Origin: Chloroflexota bacterium
GTDB lineage: Bacteria > Chloroflexota > UBA11872 > VXNJ01
Reading direction: 5' to 3'
Assembly: GCA_009840625.1 (NCBI GenBank)
Contig: VXNJ01000001.1
Coordinates: 1-64,000 of the forward strand
DNA length: 64,000 nt
In this document: positions 35,333 to 43,778 of the stretch, piece by piece
Numbering within the stretch: the stretch's first letter is position 1
Layout: each line of letters begins with the position of its first letter
Position numbers and translations under genes: made by a program
Notes under the pieces: generated by a model
Database searches by the model: none
What the model was told of the DNA's origin: nothing
The model's input: only the letters and a program-made list of their open reading frames with translations

Positions 35333-37048
35333 TTAGCCGTCATCTCCCGAGTTCAGCCGGGCGATTTCGGCGGCAAACCAAAGCGCCATTGCACCGGTAC
35401 GGTCGTCGTAACCGGAATTGGCGGGACGATCAAGATAGCTCCGCAATCCGTCCATGACCCCGGTGCTCGCGCACCCGTCAACTATGTTTCCGGCAGCGTC
35501 TATGCGCTCGGTCGCGGCGCGCCAGGCGCTTCCGACAGACTGCCGAAATCGGTCATCTAGGACGCCCAGCCGGATTCCGCGGGCCATGGCGTAACCGATC
35601 ATGCAGGTGGCGGTCAGCTCTTGATACGAACCCGGGAAGTCGAGGACCTGCAGGTACATCCCGGAAGGTTGCTGCAAGGGTCGGAGCGCTTCCATATGCC
35701 GGCGGAATCTCGATACCAACTCTCCGCCATCGCGCCGCCCGTCTTCGGGTATGTACGTCAGGTACTCCGCCAGGCCCATTGCGGCGAACCCGTTGCCGCG
35801 TCCCCAGTAAACCGGTCCGTGCCGACTGTGCCTGAAAAGGCCGTTCGGGTCTTGGATCTCCGCATTCAGCAAGAAGTCGGTGAGCAGTTTCACGTAATTG
35901 GCGGAATTGGAGTCCCGACTAACGCGTGCACCCCTGCCTATAACCGCGGATGCGAGGAAATGATCTTCGGCGATGAAGTTAGGGTCCAGCGGAAAAGGCG
36001 GTTCATCATCGCCGCGGGCTTCGAATGCGCGCATTGCGCTCGCGAGCACGTTTCCGTAGCGGGCGTCCCTGGTCAGCGCGAGCATCTCTTCAGCCCAGAC
36101 CACCGTCGCCACTGCGGGCGCTCCCGCGTTGGCGCCAAGAACGCTAGCCGGATCCGCGGTCAAAGGTTCAACGAGTGAAGCGACGTCGCCCACGATGCCC
36201 ATTGGGGTCGGCTCCAGCATGGCAAGCCGCAACCTGCCGCTAATCGCCACGCCCTGCGTGTAATTGATCGGGTCCAGCGTTCGACCGTTCGTTCTTGCCA
36301 GATCGCGCCCAACTTCGGTTGGATCGCGGGCAGCCCGCGACTCGATAACTTGTCGGGACCGGGAGGGGCCCGGCGGTTCATCGGACAGCAGATCGAGCAA
36401 GCGCCCGAGCTCCCGGTTGAGCGAATCTGCGCCCGCCGTGAGGCGGACCCCGGGAATGGGACCCGGATCAACTTGGCCGTCATCGCCGAGGGCGGCAATG
36501 AATGAGTCGTGCGGCGTCGCCGGTTTGGCCGCAAGGCGGTTGCGCAACGTGCCTGCTGCCAAATTCGTTTCCCAGTCCGTGCCGTGCCCGGATCGAACTT
36601 CGATTACGACGTCCGGAGCCTGGTAGCAAGTCCAACGCCACAGATAGCGGGATTCAGGACTGGTCGCATGATTGAAGAATCCGCCGGCCGGCGGGTAACC
36701 GCGGTCAACCCGACCGCCCGCTCCATTCGCCGGCCCGGATCCCAAAGCCAACCCGCCGGGATTGGCGCACGGTACGGAAATCACGGCGATGCGGGACCGA
36801 TCGGACTTACATGCAATGGCCCGCACAGCGAGTAGCGCAATTTCGACGTCTTCTGGGGTTCCTGACAGCCCGCCGACCAGCGCTACTCGGATCCGATTGC
36901 ATTCCTTGTCGTAGAAATCCGGACCCTCCAGAGTGACGATTTCTCGCCCGGGGCGGGTCACGCCGCAAGCCGCTCGCCGCCAATCGACATCCGGCTCACA
37001 CGCTAATTCGCGGACGGCGGTTTCAAACTGCTCGATTGATAACGGCAT
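35333..37048 (-). CDS. Zinc-site-less M14-like domain fused to a GH88/GH105-type hydrolase domain
   Basis: Residues 1-~210 resemble the alpha/beta fold of M14 peptidases: VALVGGLSGTPEDVEIALLA, then a VISVPCANPGGLALG segment that aligns with the PxxNPxG block of deacylases. The His-x-x-Glu zinc ligands are replaced by Leu-Ser-Gly-Thr, so no zinc site is visible. Residues ~285-571 look like the alpha/alpha barrel of GH88/GH105 unsaturated glucuronyl or rhamnogalacturonyl hydrolases, with FRHSRHGPVYWGRGNGFAAMG and SGMYLQV. No signal peptide is seen, so it would act in the cytoplasm. The ATG is at 37048; a GGAGG lies 13 bases upstream. It may combine binding and cleavage of an acidic glycan fragment. 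Confidence 0.65.
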   Translation of the reverse strand: MPLSIEQFETAVRELACEPDVDWRRAACGVTRPGREIVTLEGPDFYDKECNRIRVALVGGLSGTPEDVEIALLAVRAIACKSDRSRIAVISVPCANPGGLALGSGPANGAGGRVDRGYPPAGGFFNHATSPESRYLWRWTCYQAPDVVIEVRSGHGTDWETNLAAGTLRNRLAAKPATPHDSFIAALGDDGQVDPGPIPGVRLTAGADSLNRELGRLLDLLSDEPPGPSRSRQVIESRAARDPTEVGRDLARTNGRTLDPINYTQGVAISGRLRLAMLEPTPMGIVGDVASLVEPLTADPASVLGANAGAPAVATVVWAEEMLALTRDARYGNVLASAMRAFEARGDDEPPFPLDPNFIAEDHFLASAVIGRGARVSRDSNSANYVKLLTDFLLNAEIQDPNGLFRHSRHGPVYWGRGNGFAAMGLAEYLTYIPEDGRRDGGELVSRFRRHMEALRPLQQPSGMYLQVLDFPGSYQELTATCMIGYAMARGIRLGVLDDRFRQSVGSAWRAATERIDAAGNIVDGCASTGVMDGLRSYLDRPANSGYDDRTGAMALWFAAEIARLNSGDDG

Positions 37049-37089
37049 GGTGGTTCTGGCGCCCTCCGGCCTCGACCGTGGCTAGAAGA

Positions 37090-37109
37090 AGTGGACATAA
37101 AGGTCCACT
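37090..37109 (-). promoter_or_regulatory. Inverted repeat upstream of the M14/GH105 fusion gene
   Basis: AGTGGAC and GTCCACT (7-bp perfect arms) flank ATAAAG, 42 bp upstream of the ATG at 37048 on the minus strand. This suits an operator near the promoter or a leader hairpin. The loop holds the GACATAA word that also appears elsewhere in the window. The binding protein is unknown. Confidence 0.35.
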
Positions 37110-37134
37110 ACTTTGTTGCATCGAACAATTGTCT

Positions 37135-37164
37135 TTGCGACTGCGGAGCTGGACCGCCTTTATA
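37135..37164 (+). promoter_or_regulatory. Candidate promoter of the hypothetical gene at 37218
   Basis: TTGCGA (37135-37140) and TTTATA (37159-37164) are 18 bp apart, followed by TATATAGG, in an A+T-rich patch 54 bp upstream of the TTG start. The -10 match is fair and the -35 match moderate, so this is a plausible but unproven sigma-70 promoter. Confidence 0.35.
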
Positions 37165-37217
37165 TATAGGAAAGCGTTGAGCGGTTAATTTGCTAACGAT
37201 TCAAGGACCGCGAATTC

Positions 37218-37769
37218 TTGAAAGAAAAACTTCGTGACAAGACGCGAGACGACCTGGAGTTCGCGCTTCGGAGAGCGGGTGTCGACGCGGTTATGGCCAA
37301 TCGCGGCCGCCGGGAAGAAGAAGTGTGCAAATCGCTGTTTCGCCGTTCACTGGGCATAATTGACATAAGAGGAGGCCCAGTAGCGTCGATCAACGTACTC
37401 AAGATTGACGGGTCTCAATACAGTCCGCCGCAATGGTGGACGGCGTTGCTGGTTCCTGCCCAACTTCCTGGCGCGGCGCACCACCCGGTTAAGGTTTCCA
37501 CCCGGAGGACCAAATCCTTTCCCCTGTTTGGCAAAGTCACTTCGGTCGATTGGCGGGGCGAGGACTACGGATCCGGATTGATTGAATCTCTCAATGGACA
37601 ACACGAATTGACGGACCTTATTCGCCACATGGGCGATGTTGAAATCGAGAGCCATGCGGACGATTTTTCCGGGTGGACGATTGAGGTCAAAACCCGAATG
37701 AAGCCCAGCGTGAATCAATGGCAGACGCTCGTGGGGTTGGCTGAACAATTGCGCCGCCTTACGTATTGA
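37218..37769 (+). CDS. Hypothetical protein
   Basis: This 183-residue protein matches no family I recognise. It is soluble with no signal peptide or membrane helix. The N-terminus is basic and helical (KEKLRDKTRDDLEFALRRAG); the middle has a WWTALLVPAQLPG segment and strand-rich sections; the C-terminus (EVKTRMKPSVNQWQTL) is mixed. EVK appears at the start of that last stretch, but no nuclease core is evident. The start is TTG 37218. Lower G+C than nearby metabolic genes suggests possible acquisition. The coding call rests on length and amino-acid pattern. Confidence 0.55.
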   Translation: MKEKLRDKTRDDLEFALRRAGVDAVMANRGRREEEVCKSLFRRSLGIIDIRGGPVASINVLKIDGSQYSPPQWWTALLVPAQLPGAAHHPVKVSTRRTKSFPLFGKVTSVDWRGEDYGSGLIESLNGQHELTDLIRHMGDVEIESHADDFSGWTIEVKTRMKPSVNQWQTLVGLAEQLRRLTY

Positions 37770-37869
37770 ATCCAATTCAAGTGCAGTCGCAATCCCAAAT
37801 TCAAGCCGCAAAAAGAATCAGCCACTTTGAAGAGGCACTTTGAGTCAGAAATGGCGGATTCAGTTCACG

Positions 37870-37913
37870 GGCTCCTTTTGGAGCCATTAGACATAATCAT
37901 TATTATGTCTAAT
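37870..37913. promoter_or_regulatory. Adjacent hairpin and 12-bp-arm palindrome upstream of the GNAT gene
   Basis: Two abutting inverted repeats occur here. GGCTCC-TTTT-GGAGCC (37870-37885) forms a tight hairpin. Directly after it, a perfect 12-bp-arm palindrome runs from 37886 to 37913 (ATTAGACATAAT, CATT, ATTATGTCTAAT). The second is A+T-rich and resembles a MarR- or TetR-type operator, about 78 bp before the GNAT start. A terminator for the upstream hypothetical gene is an alternative for the first. Confidence 0.45.
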
Positions 37914-37990
37914 TCTGATGACTCAGGCGGCCAAACCGGGAGCAGCCTGGACCGATTCGTCCGTAATGTCGCCTTGCCAGGAGCACGACT

Positions 37991-38425
37991 TTGAATCGCA
38001 TCATCGTCAAACTGGCCGAATCGCAAGCCGAGCTGCAGCGCGCCCTGCAAGTCCGCCACCGGGTGTTTGTCGATGAGCAGCAGATTCCAGTGGAAATTGA
38101 ACGCGATGAACACGACGTCACCGCGCTTCACGCGATCGCACTCGTTCAGGGAAATGTTGTGGGAACCGGCCGGGTAGTCCGCCAGGACGATGGGTTTGCC
38201 CGGATCGGTCGCATGGCGGTGGACCAGGCCTTCCGCGAACGTGGAATCGGTGGGCGGATCCTGGCGCAGCTGGAAGAAGAATCGCGCGACCGCGGTTCCG
38301 AGTGGGCGGTGCTGCACGCCCAGCAATACATTGAAGAGTTTTATGTAAAGCGGGGATATGCACGTCATGGTGACGTGTTCCTGGAAGCGGACATTCCGCA
38401 CGTGGAAATGCGCAAGCGCCTGTAA
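37991..38425 (+). CDS. GNAT-family N-acetyltransferase
   Basis: This 144-residue protein has the GNAT acetyl-CoA-binding motif, RERGIGGRIL, after a RIGRMAVDQ strand. It also has a conserved N-terminal RHRVFVDEQQIP and the C-terminal FYVKRGYARHGDVFLEADIPH, both typical of the ElaA/YjcF-like branch. The substrate is not recognisable. The start is TTG 37991 with AGGAG upstream. A palindrome at 37870-37913 may regulate it. It precedes the hydantoinase-type genes by 103 bp on the same strand, but no functional link is clear. Confidence 0.85.
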   Translation: MNRIIVKLAESQAELQRALQVRHRVFVDEQQIPVEIERDEHDVTALHAIALVQGNVVGTGRVVRQDDGFARIGRMAVDQAFRERGIGGRILAQLEEESRDRGSEWAVLHAQQYIEEFYVKRGYARHGDVFLEADIPHVEMRKRL

Positions 38426-38528
38426 CGCCGGTTCCCAACAGAATCCCGACCACCCGGCGGGAAAATAAGCTGCAAACCGACGGGCCCGACCTGCCGATCC
38501 GTTTCTCCTGTCCCTCTGAAATACTTCG

Positions 38529-40562
38529 TTGCCTCAACCGACCAGACGCTATCGACTGGCCGCCGACATAGGCGGCACGTTCACCGACATCGTGGCGCAG
38601 GACGTGGTTACCGGTGAATGTCGCGCGACCAAAGTTCTCTCGATTCCGAGTGACCCAGCTCGCGCGGTGGTCGAAGGCATCGAAGCCGCAATCGCCAAGA
38701 CCGACGAAATCGATTTCTTCGTTCACGGCACCACCGTCGGCCTCAATGCGGTCCTTACCCGATCCGGCGCCCGCGTAGCGTTGCTGACCACCCGATATTT
38801 CCGGGACATCTACACGATCCAGGGGAACGACCGGGGCGAGATCTTCTCGATTCGGTGGAACAAACCCGAGCCGCTCGTCCCGCTCGAGAACACCTACACC
38901 GCGAGAGAGCGCATCGCCGCCGACGGCGAAGTAGTCGAACCGCTCAATCCGGATGACGTTGAAGCATTTGCCGACACGGTCGAGGCCGGCGAGTTCGATT
39001 CGATTGCAATCTGTTTTCTCTTTTCCTTCCAGAACCCGGCACACGAGCTGGCGGCGGAAGAGATCCTGCGCCGGCGGCTGCCGGGCATCGACATCGCCCT
39101 TTCGCATCGCGTTTCGCCTGAGTGGCGCGAATTCGAACGTACCTCGACGACGGTCATGGACAGTTATGTAGCCCCGGTCATCCGCGGTTACCTCCAGCGA
39201 CTGGCCGTTCGAATAGGGGACCGCCTGCCGGAGGGTCGCGCCCTGCATGTGATGGAGTCCAATGGCGGAGTTATGTCAACTTCAGCGGCAAGCACCTCGC
39301 CACTGCAGACGCTGCTTTCCGGGCCGGTGGGGGGCGCGATCGGCGGCCGCGCCCTGGCGGCTTCGACCGGGAGAAAAAACCTCATTTGCATCGACATGGG
39401 CGGAACGTCCTTCGATGCCAGTCTGATCATTGACGGTTCGCCTTCGACGTCCAACGAAGCCAGGATCGAGGGCCTGCCGGTGCAGATGTCGATCGTAGAC
39501 ATCAACGTTATTGGCGCCGGCGGCGGTTCCATCGCCTGGGAAGAGGCTGGAGCCATTCGGGTCGGGCCGCAATCGGCGGGCTCCGAACCTGGTCCGATCT
39601 GTTACGGATTGGGCGGCGATAGACCGACCGTAAGCGATGCCAATTTGGTGCTCGGGCGCCTCGACGGCGCAAATTTTGCCGGCAGCCGGGTAACTCTGGA
39701 CGCCGAGGGGGCCGAACAAGCGATGCAATCGATGGGCGCCCGCTTCGGACTGGATGCCTGCGCCATGGCCCAGGGAATCGTTGACATCATCAACGCCAAG
39801 ATGGCGGACGCGATCCGTACCATCACGGTTCGTCGTGGCATCGATCCGCGGGACTTTACGCTGGTCGCATTCGGCGGCGCCGGGCCGTCCCAGGCGGCGG
39901 CGCTGGCCGACGAGCTTGGCACCAAGGATGTGGTCATCCCAGTATTCCCGGGCGCGTTCTCGGCTTGGGGCATGCTGCAAACCGACGTTCGCCACGACTT
40001 CAAGAGCACTCATTACGGTTTCTGGGACCAGTTGGCGGTAGCCGAAATCCAGGAGAGGTTTTCGGATCTCGAGCGCGAAGGGCTCAATGAGCTCGTTGCC
40101 GACGGCGTATCGAAGGACGAAATTTCCTTCGAGCGCGCGATCGATTTCCGCTATCACGGCCAGGAATACGTATTAACGATCGCACTTCCGCCAGGATTGA
40201 TCGATTTGGCCAAGATCCGCGCGTCGTTTGATGATGCTTACGCGCGCCAGTACGGGCACAACAACCCGGAAGCCAGGGTCGAGATGACCAACCTCCGAGT
40301 TGCCGCCCTGGGCAAACTCGACCGGCCCCCGGCGGCCGAGCCGGGCGATGCCGAGCCCTCCCCGGAGCGAAGCCGAAGCGTGTACTTCTCAGGCAAGGCA
40401 GTCCCGACAGCGATATTGCAACGAGCGGCGATCGGCGCGAAGGAGACCGTCTGCGGCCCGTCCATCATCGAAGAAGGAACCGCAACCACCCTGGTTCCGC
40501 CCGGATGGATCGCAACGACCATTGCCGGCGGGCACTTGCTGCTCAGTCGATTGGAGCGATAG
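38529..40562 (+). CDS. hyuA: Hydantoinase/oxoprolinase family subunit A
   Basis: This 677-residue protein carries the ATP-binding ASKHA-type elements of HyuA/acetone carboxylase beta-like subunits: ADIGGTFTDIVAQ at the N-terminus, VHGTTVGLNAVLTR, LLSGPVGG and CIDMGGTSFDAS, with GGGSIAWEEAGAIRVGPQSAG following. The family cleaves 5-oxoproline- or hydantoin-type rings or carboxylates ketones, using ATP, together with subunit B. The start is TTG 38529. It ends three bases before the ATG of the B subunit, so the two are co-translated. I cannot tell hydantoinase from oxoprolinase or acetone carboxylase by sequence; no gamma subunit of acetone carboxylase is visible, which favours hydantoin or oxoproline-type substrates. 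Confidence 0.9.
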   Translation: MPQPTRRYRLAADIGGTFTDIVAQDVVTGECRATKVLSIPSDPARAVVEGIEAAIAKTDEIDFFVHGTTVGLNAVLTRSGARVALLTTRYFRDIYTIQGNDRGEIFSIRWNKPEPLVPLENTYTARERIAADGEVVEPLNPDDVEAFADTVEAGEFDSIAICFLFSFQNPAHELAAEEILRRRLPGIDIALSHRVSPEWREFERTSTTVMDSYVAPVIRGYLQRLAVRIGDRLPEGRALHVMESNGGVMSTSAASTSPLQTLLSGPVGGAIGGRALAASTGRKNLICIDMGGTSFDASLIIDGSPSTSNEARIEGLPVQMSIVDINVIGAGGGSIAWEEAGAIRVGPQSAGSEPGPICYGLGGDRPTVSDANLVLGRLDGANFAGSRVTLDAEGAEQAMQSMGARFGLDACAMAQGIVDIINAKMADAIRTITVRRGIDPRDFTLVAFGGAGPSQAAALADELGTKDVVIPVFPGAFSAWGMLQTDVRHDFKSTHYGFWDQLAVAEIQERFSDLEREGLNELVADGVSKDEISFERAIDFRYHGQEYVLTIALPPGLIDLAKIRASFDDAYARQYGHNNPEARVEMTNLRVAALGKLDRPPAAEPGDAEPSPERSRSVYFSGKAVPTAILQRAAIGAKETVCGPSIIEEGTATTLVPPGWIATTIAGGHLLLSRLER

Positions 40563-40565
40563 GCG

Positions 40566-42236
40566 ATGCGAGCAACCGCCGATCCCGTAACGACCGAGGT
40601 TGTCCGCAATTTCGTCCTCTCCTGCGCCGAGGACATGAATGCGGCGCTGTGGCGTTCGGCCTATTCGGCGGTCATCTATGAGGGTCGCGACAGCGCCGTG
40701 GCACTGCTCGATTCAGACGGCAACATGCTCGGCCAATCGACCGGGGTTCCGTTATTTATCGGCGCCATCGACGCTTGCGTTCACCATGTCCGTGATTACT
40801 ACGGTGAAGACATCGCGCCCGGCGACATCTTCATCATGAATGACAGTTACCTCCAGGGCACGCACTTGCACGACATCACCGCGGTCGGCCCCATCTTCTA
40901 TGAAGGCGATCTGGTCGGTTTCGGTGCGGCCCGGGCGCATTGGGGGGACATTGGAGCGATCGACCCCGGGTCCGTAATGGGATCGACAAACATCTACCAG
41001 GAAGGCCTCAGGTTGGGTCCGACCCGTATCGTCCGCGCGGGCGAACCGATCCGGGAATGGTTCGATCACCTGCGGCTCAATACCAGGTTGCCGGAAGTGT
41101 CGATCGGCGATCTGAATGCGCAGATCGCCTCAATCCGAACCGGACAGCAAAGGTTGGCACAGTTGCTCGACCGGATCGGCACGGAGGTTTACCGTTCGGC
41201 GTGCCAAAACATATTCGAACAGGCTCGCAGGCTTGACCGGGAAGCCATTGCGGAGCTCGCCGACGGCACTTACTACCGCGAGGGATTCCTTGACGATGAC
41301 GGCGTTGGGAACGGGCCGATCAAGATCGCCCTCGCCCTGACCATCAGTGGCGAAGAGATGTTGATCGACCTGTCTGGCACGTCGGGTCCGGTCCCGGGGT
41401 CGGTAAATTGCGGCGCAGTGCAAACCGAATCCCTGCTGCGACTTGCCTACAAGACGATGATCAACCCGGACCGGGCCATCACCGGCGGGTCGTTCGAAAC
41501 CATGAAGGTCAAGATCCCCCGGTCTTGCCTCTTCAACGCCCAGGAGCCGGTGGCCTGCGAGTGGTACTTCACCGGTCTCGGGTTGTTGGCCGACCTGATG
41601 ATCTCGTGCATGTCGGAAGCGGTTCCGGATCGAGCCACGGCCGCCCACTACGGGGATTCGATGGTTTCCTGCTTTTTCTCTGTCGATCCAAGCCGCGGTC
41701 AATGGATCGCGATTGAACCTACCGCCGGCGGATGGGGAGCACGTGTCGACGGCGACGGCGAAAGCGCTCTGATCAATCTCGTGAATGGGTCTTTTCGGAA
41801 TATTTCGGCGGAGGTATACGAGACCAAATTCCCGATCAGAGTGGAAGAGTTTGCGTTACGTCGAGACTCCGGCGGTGCGGGAAAGTGGCGCGGCGGTTGT
41901 GGCGTTGTCCGGCGCTTCAAATTGCTCGAGAGTTGTTTCGGCGCGCTCTGGTTTGATCGTTCCGTGACGACGGCCTGGGGACTTGCCGGCGGCGGCGATG
42001 GAGCAGCCCCCAATAACACCATCAGTTTTCCTGATGGAACTGAGGAACACCCCTTGAAGATGAGGGCCCGCGAATTGCCCAGCGGGACGGTCGTCGAAAC
42101 CAGGACTGGCGGCGGCGGGGGTTACGGCGACCCACTTGAGCGTGCTCGAGAGCTCGTTATGCGTGACGTCCGGCAAGGATTCGTTTCTGAGGAAGCGGCC
42201 CGTAAGGAATACGGATTAGATGACGGCGAACGGTAG
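40566..42236 (+). CDS. hyuB: Hydantoinase/oxoprolinase family subunit B
   Basis: This 556-residue protein is the HyuB partner: it opens DPVTTEVVRNFVLSCAEDMN, has IFIMNDSYLQGTHLHDITAVGP near residue 90, and the conserved DLSGTSGPVPGSVNCG and GGAGKWRGGCGVVRRF blocks. It forms the active complex with HyuA. Its length is normal for the family. The start is ATG 40566, just after the HyuA stop. It is convergent with an alpha/beta hydrolase gene 66 bp away. Confidence 0.92.
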   Translation: MRATADPVTTEVVRNFVLSCAEDMNAALWRSAYSAVIYEGRDSAVALLDSDGNMLGQSTGVPLFIGAIDACVHHVRDYYGEDIAPGDIFIMNDSYLQGTHLHDITAVGPIFYEGDLVGFGAARAHWGDIGAIDPGSVMGSTNIYQEGLRLGPTRIVRAGEPIREWFDHLRLNTRLPEVSIGDLNAQIASIRTGQQRLAQLLDRIGTEVYRSACQNIFEQARRLDREAIAELADGTYYREGFLDDDGVGNGPIKIALALTISGEEMLIDLSGTSGPVPGSVNCGAVQTESLLRLAYKTMINPDRAITGGSFETMKVKIPRSCLFNAQEPVACEWYFTGLGLLADLMISCMSEAVPDRATAAHYGDSMVSCFFSVDPSRGQWIAIEPTAGGWGARVDGDGESALINLVNGSFRNISAEVYETKFPIRVEEFALRRDSGGAGKWRGGCGVVRRFKLLESCFGALWFDRSVTTAWGLAGGGDGAAPNNTISFPDGTEEHPLKMRARELPSGTVVETRTGGGGGYGDPLERARELVMRDVRQGFVSEEAARKEYGLDDGER

Positions 42237-42301
42237 TTGCCAGGCGAAGGGTAATCCAGATTCAGGAGCGCTTGACAGGTTCAGTTAGACGCGTTTCTGG
42301 T

Positions 42302-43210
42302 CTAAAGGATCCCCAAATTCTTCAGAAATCCCCGAACGGCTTCCGTGCACGCATGGGGTTTTTCGAGAGGAAGCAGATGCGTAGTTTCTGGCAGCACCTG
42401 CCGGCAAACATCAGCTTTTCTAAAGTTGAAAACAGGGTCTTCCAGATCCTGAGCGGTGGCGTCCGGCAAAACAATCTTTACGGGGCATCTCAGCGCTCCG
42501 AAGTCAACCGAAGCCGCATATTCGGAGGCGTGGTCCCAGATCCTTGCCTCGAACTGGGAGGGACATCGGAGCTCGAAACCTTTTCCGGTCGGCGATTCCT
42601 TGAGGGTTGTCCTCGCCAATAGTTCCAAGGTTCCCGGAACCGACCGGCGGAAATACGGCAAATACGTGTGAAGATCCGCGAGCTCTTCCCGGGACCGAAA
42701 CCATCGAGCCCTGCGCCTGAGCATGCTTGCCGTTTCTCTGGATCGCGTCTCGAGTTTCCTGGTTCCAGAAGCGGTGTTCGAGATGGGCGGATCAAATAGA
42801 ACCAAAGCGGAGTAGTTTTCTCCCTTCGACGGTGTGTGGAGGCTTGCAAGCGCCGAAATTGAGTGGAAAACGCCAACGGTCGGCTTTTGTCCGTAGTGAC
42901 TGGAGATTGCGGAAGCAATCCGGTCCTGATCGCGCGCAAACGCATCAACGCTGTGGCCCTCCAATTCGCCAGTTTCATTCCACCCGTGATTCCTGAGGTC
43001 GTGCACAAGCACGTCAAAGTCGCCGGCGAGGAGGGACCAAAACGGGTAGTAAAGGTCGATGGCGAGACCGTTCCCGTGACTCACAATCAATCTGGGGCCA
43101 TTCGGGTTTCCGTGACGCCGCAACGTGATTGACTTGCCATCTTCCACCTGAACCTGCAGCAAGGACGATGGCTTGGGAACCTCCCAGATGGCTGCTGAAT
43201 TCCCTTTCAC
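42302..43210 (-). CDS. Alpha/beta-hydrolase family protein
   Basis: This 302-residue protein has the alpha/beta-hydrolase core. IVSHGNGLAIDLYYPF carries the oxyanion region, and GVFHSISALASL holds a nucleophile Ser in a GxHSxS elbow, in place of the usual GxSxGG. An acid in VKIVLPDATAQDLEDP and a late His in ETTHLLPLEKPHAC complete the likely triad. It is soluble with no signal peptide. The start is GTG 43208-43210, with AGGAAG eight bases upstream. It lies at the edge of the A+T-richer region at 43.2-47.6 kb. It could be an esterase, lactonase or haloalkane-type hydrolase; the substrate is unknown. Confidence 0.82.
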   Translation of the reverse strand: MKGNSAAIWEVPKPSSLLQVQVEDGKSITLRRHGNPNGPRLIVSHGNGLAIDLYYPFWSLLAGDFDVLVHDLRNHGWNETGELEGHSVDAFARDQDRIASAISSHYGQKPTVGVFHSISALASLHTPSKGENYSALVLFDPPISNTASGTRKLETRSRETASMLRRRARWFRSREELADLHTYLPYFRRSVPGTLELLARTTLKESPTGKGFELRCPSQFEARIWDHASEYAASVDFGALRCPVKIVLPDATAQDLEDPVFNFRKADVCRQVLPETTHLLPLEKPHACTEAVRGFLKNLGIL

Positions 43211-43778
43211 GCATTACTTCCTGCTGGCAAGGCGATCGACGAGCCGCAAAGTGAATGATGAGTTTGCGGGATATTTGCCACGATTCACTCCAACTCGGAG
43301 GCGACGACGCGTTTCTCTTGAAATCCAATTTTGAAACGCAGCCTGCAACCAATCCGTGTGCTGCTGAACTGCACGCTGGCCGAAAAAGCTACTCAGAATC
43401 TGGCGTCGCCAGTCTCCCGTGGCTGTGACATTTCATCGGGGTACAGCGCGTTGAGACTGGACATATTCCCAATTATGTTGAGTGCGCGCTTAGCCCGATC
43501 CGAGGGTGATCGATATCCCTACCGCAAAAACGTGGAATCGAATTGGCGAGATGTCATGGATATTCGGCTAATCCGAATTGCACATATGGAATATGGTGCC
43601 CACGAGACATCCGTTGCCCACGATATGTAGTAGTCGATCTTAGAATCCCTCGGTTGAATTCCGAAGGCTCATTGCTACGGCAGCGCGGCAATAAGTACGA
43701 ACGACGAGATGGAATCAGTGACGCATCCTCTTGGGTGAGAGAACGTTCGGCCTATGAAATCGGGTTGAGGCGCAATCA
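43211..43778. other. A+T-richer gene-free stretch before the TPR-PIN gene
   Basis: These 568 bases show no recognisable gene: the short open frames have no conserved pattern. The G+C content is visibly lower than that of the metabolic genes on the left, matching the following large gene and suggesting an insertion boundary. I found no insertion-sequence ends, tRNA or clear direct repeats. Confidence 0.45.

Noticed and set aside
38118-39248. A 376-residue minus-strand frame
   Set aside because: It is antisense to the GNAT and hyuA genes and shows no family pattern.
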